DNA of 34,844 bases from Echinostoma caproni. Its lineage: Eukaryota > Platyhelminthes > Trematoda > Plagiorchiida > Echinostomatidae. Under the pieces are notes generated by a model that saw only the letters and a list, made by a program, of their open reading frames with translations, had not been told where the DNA came from and made no database searches. Position numbers and translations under genes: made by a program. Positions 12,601 through 24,600 of this stretch are shown piece after piece (the first letter of the stretch is position 1; each line of letters begins with the position of its first letter). Location: positions 31,663 through 66,506 of the forward strand of contig UZAN01040878.1 in NCBI GenBank assembly GCA_900618425.1. The letters run 5' to 3'.

Positions 12601-15600
12601 TTGACTAGATATAATCAGTTACCTATTTTCACCTTCATTTGGCCCTTCTTGTTGCAGGTCATCGAGGTTTATGGTCTTACCGAGATGGGTGGTATTCTGA
12701 GTGCAACTCTGCTCGGCGAGATGGAGCCTGGGCGCACGGGAACTCCACATCTCGGTTTGCAAGTCAAATTGATCGATGTCCCCGAAATGGATTTGTACGT
12801 AAAACGAGACGGTTTGGGTGAGGTAAGTCCATGTTGTGTACCAAACCCGCTCCCCTGCCGTCTTTTTTTACACATCCACCGCTCTTACGTTTGCATCTTG
12901 CCCATCATCTGTTCTTTTCATCCGGTCCGACTTTGTCACTGACCTGTTTTCCTGTAATTAGATTATTGATTGGTTTTGCCCCATCTTGTTTGTCGAGCCA
13001 GATAACTGACCTACCGAAGGTCGTAAAATGGATTTGAGATATAAGGTGAAGTTGTAATTCACTGACCGCTGCTCTACCAAACGTATCTGACAAATCACAA
13101 TGTGCTAAGCCTGTAGCTATGCTCTCGACTGATATTTGCGAAATCCCGGATCAAATCAATCACAATGTGTTTATCCTTATTTATCACCGCCTCATTGTAA
13201 TACATCCGTACTATTGTGTTCGTGGTCTGATTTGGGAGTTCGATTTCCATGCTACTTCGTTGATCGCGCGAAAACGTGTCAAGTCCTACTCCACTTTTTC
13301 GTTACCGTGTTGTTTGGTGTTACTCCCAGTAGTATTATCCTGCGTCTGTGAACAACGCATTTAAATTAAAGGCGTGCATCGCATTCCACTGCTGCTGTCT
13401 TAGCTGCAAACTGATTTCCCACTCCTTTTTCATGTCCGCATCTGTTGGGACTCAAATAGTCAGCCTTCTGGGTTGGGAATCTAAATCCTCCACCTCTAAG
13501 CTTTACGGCTAACAAGCAACACAATTTCAGCACTCAGCGAATCCCTCACAGGTACTCCTTGTATTTTGTTCAATTACAATGACACTGATTATGTGAATGG
13601 ACGCAATACCGTTTTCATAAAATCTCACCATCGATAAACTTGGACCTCTTAGATAATAATAATAATAATTATTATTATTATTATTATTTTATTATTATTA
13701 ATAGTTATTTTGCAATCAACCGACTGTTATTTGCCGCTCTTGTTGTCCTCCTCAGATTTGCGTCAAAGGTGAAGCGTGCACTAAGGGCTACTACAAGGAT
13801 GAAGCCAATACGCGTGAACTGTACGAACCTGGTGGATTCCTACGCACCGGAGATATCGGTACATGGACCAAGGTATGTGCAAAATCAGTCTATTCGAGAT
13901 ATCAGTGCTCCCGCTTCACGCCCCCCCCTCCCCAACCCTTCTCCTTGTGTTTTTTCACTTTGTGGGAATTTTGATGGACTTGTTTGTGAAATTGTCTGGT
14001 AATTTCCCTATCCCCTTATTGATTTACATGGTTTTGGTGGAATAATCCAACTTATTTTGCTATCACGGTTTTCTGTTCACGCTGCTTTCCCCTCTCATTT
14101 CTCTAAACGAATTCACTCGGTTATACCACATGATCCCCAACTCACATATGACTCGTGTGTATTACACCCGGCATCGTTTCGTTCTTTTTGTGGGCCAGTT
14201 GGATTCACTTTGATATCTTGTTTCCCAGTGAACTAGTAGTGACCGATGATTGAAGCTTATGCATCGCATTTTGTGTGATTACGTCTTGTGCACTCACTCA
14301 GTTGGTTCACTGTAGACTATGGTTAACACCGAAATGCAAGCTTAACGGTTTGACCGCATCATTAGACGACCTGCACTGGTCCGGTATCATTCCCCGGACC
14401 CTGTGTTTGGGGAACCAGGACTTGAACCGTGAGATTTAGATCGGCTTATCATTTGTGCCCCCTCCCCCCCCCTCGAAGGAATAGACATATTGCTGCACCC
14501 GGCGGTACCTATCCTGTCTTCGAACGTCCTTAAGCATTACTGATCCGACTACCTCATCAGACCAGTTTACACTAGTGTTGCAAATCAAACTCACGATTAA
14601 ATGCTATCTGAATTTCATTTGACAAAGAAGCCCTTCTGCTCCGTCAATGTTGGCGGAGCTATCTCCGATCCATGTTGTCTGTATCACGTCTCTGTTGCGC
14701 ACGTCTTTTCGTCCTCGGTCGGTTGTGTACTCTGGTAGCTAGCTCTGCTTGTTTTGTGCACGATCATCCGGGGCACGAATTTCATTTGCGTGAGACACTC
14801 ATATGCATCCGAGCCGTGCACATTGTGCCCTCTTAGTTTTCCCGGCTGTGCGCAAGGAATTCCGTGCTAGCTCTATTTAGCTCAGATGAAAAAAAAACGT
14901 TACCACGCCAGCGGTAATTGATTATCGCCATCTCATAGCTGTCAACAGAGAGAGAGAGGGAGAGCCCGAGATCTACAGTAGCTGTCAGAATATTCCGCTG
15001 CACACAGCTTCACTACGACCACGTGCGGTAACTAAGCCACCATGTTGGGGTGTGTGGGTACTTTTGCGTGTGCGCGTATGCGTGTCGCTCAGGCCACTGA
15101 AGTTCATGCGTCCCCATTTTTAGTTTCTTACTTTCAATCACGTGAAATAGGACGCGCTTTTTGCCAGGCATATTACTGCCTTGTGGGTGATAAATGTGGT
15201 TTGAAAGGTCAAAAGAGTCACCCCAATTGCATTAAGTGTAGCAATCGACAAACCTTCATGTTATGATAACTTGGTGTTGTAACTTCATCTTTCGATTTTG
15301 TGTTATGCAAACAACGTTACTAAATTATCTTTGTAGCGATTGCTTTGATCCGTCATTCTCCTGTTGAATTTCGGTTAGCAACGGTAGGATGGTATGAAAT
15401 ATAGAAAATTTTCATGACCTCAGTACCGTGGATGGAATTTGGTGTGCTTTTAAGCGTTTTAGATCCAAGTTGAATGTCCGTCTAAGATTCTCGGGAAGTT
15501 CACAGTCTCAACCAGATGTATTGACTGATGTACTGACTGCGGTAACTAACAAGTTTCTTATTTGACTCAGATCACCGTTCCATTATGTTTTTGATTCCCC

Positions 15601-18600
15601 ACCTATGAAGAATTGCACTACTTCTTTGCGAACGGAACCGGTTCGAAATGCTTACTGTATACAATCGTGGGCAGACTGGTTCACTTCATGCCAGACAACG
15701 AAGACTCCAATGGTTTATTGCATAACTCTTGGTTTCGTCATTTGAAAGACATCTTGGCATTTTGGTCGACCGTCGTCTAGATTAAACGATGCTAAAGGGG
15801 GATTTGACAAAGGGATCTTTGTCCTTTATTGATTTGAAAACCTTTGTGGGTGAATTACTGACCTTAAATGCCATGGAGCTACTGAAATGAATGCATTTTC
15901 CCCGTTTATTTTAATGAATCGAGAGACAGCCGTGGTGTTTGATTGCACAAAACCCCAATATATGTTTACAACGGTGGGTAAAAATGGATTGGCGTCCCCA
16001 TGAACCATTCTCCGTTTTGAGCTGTTCCTGATTTCCTAACAGATGAATATTATATTTCACACTTGACTAAGTTCAGATTTGTTACAAAAACAATCAATAC
16101 CGGAAACATCTGCGTTTGATTCATTTTAATAGAACGAGCAGAATTGATATTGCTCATCGGTTTCGCTCCCGTTCTTCATATTAGTCATTCTCCTACCTCA
16201 TCCTTCTTATTTCCGTATTGCGTAATTCTTTTGCCTCACTCGGTTGACCGGTTCCCTATTGCGTTACCTTTCTTTATCTGTTTTAATTTACTTTTAGTTT
16301 TATCTGAATGAACTATTATCTTACTTGGTATTATGTAAACATTTTCAAATCACCTCCACGGTTAATCGTTTTACATTACCTAACTGTCTTTGCTAGGATC
16401 TCCTTTCCCTGACTGTTTGTGATCACTATGCCTCTCGTTCACTATTCTTCAAATGACTTTGGTAATGACTCGACAACCAGATTTTTCCGTCTGAACCAGC
16501 ATAATTGAAAACCGTTGTCTAGTCAGTTAGATCATAGGCCTTTGGGATGTGGTTCCCAAGTCCCGGGGTACCCAATCGGTCTCATCGTTCAGTCGAGCCG
16601 GTGACTGGTGCGACAGGGATTTCTCTGAGCTGGTTCCCATGACTCCTTTTGCGGATTTGCAAACGGCACTTTGTAGTCCCTCAAATAACCTTGAAGAATG
16701 TAATAATCCTATTACTATTATCATTATGAACGTGCATAAAAAAGAGAAATCCGTATAGATTATTGATGAGGCGTTTTCTCCCATAGAACTTGCTTTCGTA
16801 TCTCACAAAACCGTCAATCCCCCGCTTGGTGCTATTTGTGTGATTTCTTGAGCCCAATATCCGATACCGCATTTCCCATACGGATAACGTCATCCATCGT
16901 GACTCATCGAATCTAGGTGATGCTCTTTCAGAATGTCTCACTCACCCGTTTATCATCTCTTGCCCTCCTGTAAATCTTTGTATAAAAGCTTTTTCTCTTT
17001 TTCATCACCGTTTCTTGCCCATAAACGAAGAGCTTTTGGAGTCGGTTTCGTTGAACCTAAGTACTTGAAGCCAGTCGAAGGACTCAGTTAACGTTGAAAG
17101 CAAATCAAGGATGCTATGCAAATATCATTAAAAAAACAAAGTCGGTCCCTGGCACAGGTTCAAACCACACGAGGGATCTCGTCAACCTCGGCTGCCCTGC
17201 CGGACGCCCGCAGAACTCTCCCTCCGGATGTCACATATGACAGCGCGCAAATCCCTTAAACGCCAGCTCATTAAGAGTTTGAGGAATGACCGCGAGAAGT
17301 GGTGGGTAGAGAAGTATAAAGAGATAGAGAAGGCTGCGGCTATCGATAGCAGTCGCAATCTTTTCCGTCTAATTAGGAACATTGCTGTCTACACAGTATT
17401 GCACGAATCTGGTGGGCAGCCGGATGAACAATGCTGACGTCAGGCGCAGAGTTTTAGGTAACCGCTTTCCCCCACTGGAGTAAGTAGTCGACCTCCATAG
17501 ATTACGTTGGTTGGGTCATGTTTTACGCATGTCAGATAGGTTGCCACGGCGAGCGATGTTCACCAAGACAGGTAGTGGGTGCAATAAAGCCAAGGGTGGT
17601 CAAGCTAAGACGTGGCCCGAGGGTATGAAAACCCTGACCAAGGGGCTGGGTCACATAAGTCTCGTTAGGCTCCCTGGCTGGGGACCTCGGGATGATGGTC
17701 ACCGATGGTTAGAGACACTGATTGATATGGCTGGGTGTCGTAAACTGGCGTTCGTGCATCTCCCCAATTTCTTTGCAATATTAGACCACTGAAATTCTCC
17801 ACTTTCTGTTCTATTCTACCTTCAACTTTTCCGTCTTCTCCTATTCTTCATCCGAATGGGCAGCCAAAAGACAGCAACCGAAACCGGCGCACGAATATGC
17901 GTGGTTAATGGTTGTACAAACTGAAACTGAAACTTGAAATTTCTGGTAGTCACTGATTTATTTGCAATTTTGGTCGCTTTCCGTGAACCCAGTTTTCCCG
18001 GCCATGTTGGTCTCGTCCTTCCGTCTTTTATTTACCCCTCCTCCCATTATTCAACTGTTACGAAATGGGCAACTTAATTGCAAATTTTGGTTACTAGAAT
18101 TGCAGTTCTGCTTCCTAACTGATCATGATTTTGATTCACCGGCTAAGTACAAAGTGGATCACTCTGGCCAATTGAGTGATCTTAAACACTGTCGATTTGT
18201 GTTGGACATTTGTGCAAGCATACGTAGCCGAGTAAGCTTCGTGCCCATTGTGAACAGGGAGTAATCCGTGTTCATTTTGTGTGGACGTATTCCGATGCAT
18301 GCGGAACAATCGTTCCCGGTGAATTTTCAATATTAGGCATCAAATAGATTGATACGTCATCATTCAAATTCGAATCGCGTTCCACTCACGTGTACGTGGT
18401 CATAAAATCTATATGTATCTTGACATTCCGATAAGGTCAACCTTTCGCGTATGTCTTATCAGGCTATCATAGCTTTTTGACACGATATTGGTTTCTTCGG
18501 GTCGTTCTGTATGTTCGCTTTATTGGTTCAGTGACTCGCATCAGTTGAAACACTTGGCGTTGATATGATAAGTGTCATGACACATAACTCGTGCTTTCTC

Positions 18601-21600
18601 GCAACGTGTCATTTGTTGTAGAGATGTGTGTGCTTTGGTGCTCGAATTGATCCGTTGCACGCAATTGCTGTGCGATTCTGCATCCACTGAACGCGTTATA
18701 CAGAAAGTACAGAGCATACTTCACGTCAGATTTGGTTTATCTGCTTCTATTTAAAGGTTGCTTTGTAATACACAATCTTGGCATTTGTAACCCAGCCTGC
18801 TGTAACCTACTTAGTTTATTTGTTTTTTAATGGTCACTATGACAACCGTATGTCTGTTTTGTAATTAAAATGAACATGGAATCATGGTGAGTTGTGCGTC
18901 AACCACACTACGTGCTGCACGTGTTCCATCAAGCTCTAACGATGGATGTTGTTTGTGATTCGCAGATGAGTGCAGCTGCACTAACCGGCACTCTCACATC
19001 CGATGTGATCTTTCTGTCTAGATTTCGGGTTTCTGATCACTTTATTGTGCAGTTATCTTTTATGTAGAACCTATAAATGCTTGCACGTTTTCACCAAGTG
19101 GAACTGTACCATTTCCCGTTTCTTTTGAACTGGATAACACATCAGTGCCCAGCGAAACAATCTTGGTGGTTGTTTTTCTCTTCAAACTTGCTGCTTGCCT
19201 TCCGTGCATTTCATTATCCTGCTGGTTTCGGTCCCGAGCAAAAATCGTGGATAAGCTTACGTTGATTTATTGTATGGCCGGATTTCATGCAGTTAGACTA
19301 GGCAATCTGTTTTTACTGCTGATTGGCTTCAGTGGTGTTAAGCACCCTGGTCGCGATCTGTCTGACCGGATATCGGGCCTCAATGGTCTTCTCATTCCGT
19401 CCCGCTGTCTCGAGGTTAACTCTTTGGCTACCCGATTGTGAGCCCGCGGAGAAAATTCGCTCGCTTTGATTCTACCAATGCGGAACACTTGTGACCACAC
19501 GCAAATCGGAGACCAATAGTCATGTCCTAAACCTTTTCGCATTGTGGGTTGGCTTGGTACACAATCTGAAACCAGACTGATATGGGATATACTATTATCG
19601 GTAATAGTGATTACAATGATAATAGTAGTAGACGAGCGATTACACCCAGTGATCCGATGAGAAACTAAAGTGGCAAGTAAGCTCATTTGTCTTGCTTCAT
19701 TGACCAATCGAGTGCAGCACAGTTAAATCGGTCAAATTCCAAATGGTTCCGGGAATGGGAAACAAATCATGAGGACGTGGGGAAAGTATAAGATGTGAGT
19801 TCACACAGGTAAGCGACAGTCAAGTAATCAGTGTTGTGATCTTGGTCATTAATAGTTCTTCAGTATTCTTGCTATTTAACCAAGGGTTGGCGACGAATGA
19901 CCACGGCAATTTGAGATTAAGTTTTTTAACACCCCTTGGGGGTGGGAAGTCGAGTCGTAATCACCTCCGCTGTGGATAGCAGGTTACCTCTGATCTCTTG
20001 TGATTGCAACCCGTTGATTGTATAAATAGATTGACCAAGTGATACGTTTCGGCTACGTGTGCAGCATCCAATCTTCTGATTAGTACTTTCGCACACGATC
20101 ACACCAGTAAGTAGTATACCTAAATTAATTGACGTGGAGGCTTTGGAACCCTTTGTTCTGTTCGCATTTTGTGCACAACGAAATACCCAAGTACGCTCGA
20201 TCTTCATCGTCATTACTGTTCCCTCCCAATCCAATAGGAAGGTTCACTGAAACTGATTGATCGCCGGAAAAGTTTCTTTAAGTTGGCCCAGGGCGAATAT
20301 GTCGCACCAAACAAAGTGGAAGATCTGTACGCATCCTCGGTACTGGTGAATAATGTGTTCGTTGACGGCGATTCTCTCGAGACGTTTGTTGTTGCTGTTG
20401 TGGAGCCCAATTTCGTTGAGTTGCGCAAGTTTCTAGCCGTTCACGCCAGTGGCAGCGATCGGATTGCGACCGGTTTACGTTCTTTAGATTTGGAAAATCT
20501 ATCGGACGAGGACTTGTGCCGGGAGGAACGTGTACGTCATATGCTCTTGACTGAGCTTAATGCGATTGGAAAAGAAGGCGGATTGAAAGGATTTGAGCAA
20601 GTAAGTTGGTGGGCGGATGATTTTTTTCTCTCTCTCGGCCGCATACATTTTAGTGCACACATGTCTCTCGAACGGATGCACACAGATATTTTACCCTTTG
20701 CCTCTCTTTCATCCATTATGCAATAGGCAATAACCTCGATGTATTTCCGTACGATTTAGTTGTTGTGAGAAGTAATATTTGTCCGTCTGAAATCTCTACA
20801 TGAGAGCACCACATGTTATCTTCCTTCACTGCGGCGTAGGGTAATATCCGCTTCCACAGGAACGCTCCGGGCCCAGAGGTGGTAGGCAAATTCGTCGTTG
20901 TCCGGTGCCACACTAAGCCTATCATATTACGCCGGGCACTAATCGAAGTGACGGAGCTTAGATGACCAGTTCCCAGAACTGAGTCGTCTTTTCTGATGAC
21001 TGTTTAGCTCGTGGCTACTGCCATGTTCATTCTGCCACAGTTTGTGATAAGACATGAACGAAAAAGAAATGGCTACTCCGGTGATCAACCGTCCATCACG
21101 ACGAGACTGCACCTTGGAGTGGTGTGATGGTTTGTGCACCTCTGACCCAACGAGCTATACGGGATGGCTTTTGTCAAGCCGCAGATCTAATCATTCCTGG
21201 AAGGTCAGTGGATAGAGGTCAGACGAAGTCCAGCCGCCTGGTCCTCTAGGTTGGGGGTTCGACTCGAGTTAGCTTCTCAGTCGGTAAAATAGTAGGATAG
21301 TAATTGATCCAAAGGTGGGCCTCTAGTCCGCTTCACCCGCCGCCTTGCGATCAGATTCTTGTCAGAACTAAAGGCTTTGGACGAGAACCCTAATCGTTCT
21401 CCTGCTTGGTGTCTGGACACCTTAGCAGTACCCATCCATCAAACTCAAATGCATACACAAAGAAAAAATACTTTCATACTGCATCGGTCGTCGCAAAGGA
21501 TAATCAGGATCGCGCTGCCCAGTGCATCGACCAGGGTAGGTAGTGATAAGTGGGCTACTGCTCAGATATTCCAACCTTTGCTTAATTCTTTGTCTTCCGC

Positions 21601-24600
21601 ATCCAGCCCTCTCCATTTCCCCTTCTTCCGACTTGTAATACTCCCTCAAGCAACTTGGATGTCGCCCGCCTAAGGTCGTTGCCAAATAGCACTGTAAGTA
21701 ATGTATCACGAAACGAATTGCAGATTCTAAAGCCTCGTCAATCACTGAATCTGGGGGCCTTCAACGTGAGGACCCTGGTGCAGGTAGGTCAACAAGCTTG
21801 TCTGGCGCGTACAATGGACTCTTTAGGGATTGATGTGTGCTGCGTGTCGGAGACTCGAATCCAGGATCCTAGTACTATATGCCGCTTAAGTGCACCGGGG
21901 TTATCTTCGAGGTTCTTCTTCCGCACGTCAGGTGATCACGAAGCCCGTTTAATAGGCCAGCGTGGTGTGAGCATTGTACTGAATAATACAGCCGAAGCAG
22001 CACTACTCGATTGGACTCCGTCAACTGCCGTTTATGTGCGATGCGTCTCCAAGAGTCTATCGGCGTCCGAAAGGGAAGCTACACCAAAAGGTGTTTATTC
22101 GTCATTTCAGCGTAGGCACCGACCAACTGCAGTTCTGACGGACAAAAGGACGAGTTTTATAGTAAACTCGCAGAGCTCACTCGGTTGAGTCAGACGACGG
22201 GTGCTGGGACCTGATAGTCTTCCTCTGGGCAAAATAATTTCACAGCATCGTCTAAGATGGCTAGGGCACGTCCTACGAATGCCTGATCACCGTCTGCCAT
22301 ACCATGCACTATTCGCAGACGTTGGTCCAGGCTGGAAGAAGCAACGAAGTGGGCAGGTTATGACGTGGNNNNNNNNNNNNNNNNNNNNNNNNNNNNNNNN
22401 NNNNNNNNNNNNNNNNNNNNNNNNNNNNNNNNNNNNNNNNNNNNNNNNNNNNNNNNNNNNNNNNNNNNNNNNNNNNNNNNNNNNNNNNNNNNNNNNNNNN
22501 NNNNNNNNNNNNNNNNNNNNNNNNNNNNNNNNNNNNNNNNNNNNNNNNNNNNNNNNNNNNNNNNNNNNNNNNNNNNNNNNNNNNNNNNNNNNNNNNNNNN
22601 NNNNNNNNNNNNNNNNNNNNNNNNNNNNNNNNNNNNNNNNNNNNNNNNNNNNNNNNNNNNNNNNNNNNNNNNNNNNNNNNNNNNNNNNNNNNNNNNNNNN
22701 NNNNNNNNNNNNNNNNNNNNNNNNNNNNNNNNNNNNNNNNNNNNNNNNNNNNNNNNNNNNNNNNNNNNNNNNNNNNNNNNNNNNNNNNNNNNNNNNNNNN
22801 NNNNNNNNNNNNNNNNNNNNNNNNNNNNNNNNNNNNNNNNNNNNNNNNNNNNNNNNNNNNNNNNNNNNNNNNNNNNNNNNNNNNNNNNNNNNNNNNNNNN
22901 NNNNNNNNNNNNNNNNNNNNNNNNNNNNNNNNNNNNNNNNNNNNNNNNNNNNNNNNNNNNNNNNNNNNNNNNNNNNNNNNNNNNNNNNNNNNNNNNNNNN
23001 NNNNNNNNNNNNNNNNNNNNNNNNNNNNNNNNNNNNNNNNNNNNNNNNNNNNNNNNNNNNNNNNNNNNNNNNNNNNNNNNNNNNNNNNNNNNNNNNNNNN
23101 NNNNNNNNNNNNNNNNNNNNNNNNNNNNNNNNNNNNNNNNNNNNNNNNNNNNNNNNNNNNNNNNNNNNNNNNNNNNNNNNNNNNNNNNNNNNNNNNNNNN
23201 NNNNNNNNNNNNNNNNNNNNNNNNNNNNNNNNNNNNNNNNNNNNNNTTGTGGATCTGAAGCAGTGGCCCTCCCGGGATATTGGATGTCTGATGAGTCAGT
23301 CGCACTGATGGAGAGAAAGCGGCAAATCCCAACCACCCGGGATCAAGGCAAGGTTAGGTGTCGTCTACAGCGTCATNGTCATCTCACGAGGAACCCCAAG
23401 AAAAACCGTGAGAACTGGTGGGCAACGATGGGAGTAGCACCTGCATCATGGAATAGTCAGACTGTTCCAACTGATACGCAAAACGGGAGGTCGGCGAACC
23501 ATAGTTAGTGAATCAATCTGCTCCAAAAGTGGGCAAGGGAACAGCGGCTTGACCGGTGGGCGGAATACTTCAACAAAAAGTTCAGCTGTCCAGGCGCTAA
23601 TCAGACTATCTCCTGCGATGTAGCTGAGGCTCCGTGGGTAGTCATCTGAACCTCCTACTGCAGCAGAAGTTCGTTCTTGCATCCAAACCCTGAAAAAAAG
23701 AAGAGGAGCAGGGCCGGACGGGCTTCCTCCCACTCTTTTTTTCATGGTGACCTTGTAGACTCCATTACTGATTTAATGCGTGACATCTGGTTACAAGAGC
23801 GCATTCCATCAGCCTGGGTGATTCACTGATCGTTCCGATTTTTAAAATGGTATCTCGCAATGACTGCGCAAACCACCGTGGAATAAGTTTGATGCCAATC
23901 GTCACCAAGTTACTAGCCTCCATTGTACTCCGACGTCTGACGCCTTCCAGGGGGACAAACATCCGCGAACAACAAGCGGAATTTCGACCAGGTCGCGGCT
24001 GTATCGACCAAATCTTCACTCTGCGACAAGTCCTCGAGCTGCGCCATACGCACCGTCGAACAACGGTTGTCGTGTTCCTTGACCTAAAAGGAGCCTTCGA
24101 CTCAGTTGATCATGAATCCTTTATGGGTTCACTCCTTCGCAAAGGAATGCCGCAGAAGTATGTGAACATACTGAATTCACTCTACTCGCATACCCCTGGT
24201 AGCGTAAAGGTCTACGGCGAGCTGGGTAGGTCGTTCGTAGCTATCAGTGGTGTTCGTCAAGGGTGCCCTCTTTCGCCATTCCTGTTCAATTTCGTCATAG
24301 ACGAAATACTGGAGAACACACTAGATGGTCTCCAAAACGTTGGTATTGAATGGGCAGATGGAGAAAAGCTGTGCGATTTGGCTGAAGAAGTCGTTTGCTT
24401 GTTCAAATGTATGGCGGATGCACAAAGAGCATTTGATAGATTAACAAGTTCTGTTGTTCCGTTCGGCATGCGCTTTGCACCTTCAAAGTGCAAAGTAATG
24501 CTACAAGACTGGGTGTTACCAAATTCTGTTTTGAAATTAGACGGTTAGGAACTAGCTGAAGTTGACTGCTTCTCGTACTTAGGTAGCTGCGTGACCAGCG

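Larger units (their letters stand above)
10772..12657 (+). other. ACSL: ACSL intron (window intron 3)
   Basis: It is bounded by gtgagt and cttgttgcag. It holds the inverted RTE insertion at 11435-11945; nothing else was recognised. Confidence 0.85.
13873..20237 (+). other. ACSL: ACSL intron (window intron 5), 6.4 kb
   Basis: It is bounded by gtatgt and ccaatag and splits the FACS signature. It contains poly-C runs near 13920 and 14462, a GA tract near 14948, and the family A LINE copy at 17160-17940. Stretches 14000-17150 and 17945-20230 show no gene that I can support. Confidence 0.85.

Noticed and set aside
14330..14580. Minus-strand ggttcaagtcc B-box-like motif and ctgatgag near 14556
   Set aside because: The B box is good, but no A box lies at tRNA distance, the T-stem does not pair, and no CGAAAC/GTC follows the ctgatgag. 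No second copy in the window.
16527..16784. Possible short repeat with an ATT-rich tail (16530-16735)
   Set aside because: The tail looks SINE-like, but no Pol III boxes and no partner copy could be identified in the window.
19285..19707. 140-codon minus-strand open frame
   Set aside because: No recognisable motif. It includes an ATT-type microsatellite and lies inside an ACSL intron; most likely chance.
23285..23325. CTGATGAG resembling a hammerhead core
   Set aside because: It encodes the conserved SDES residues of the RTE linker, and no GAAA box or cleavage triplet follows at the right spacing.
22287..23508. Very long open frames across the centre of the window
   Set aside because: They are artefacts of the run of N bases between 22369 and 23246.
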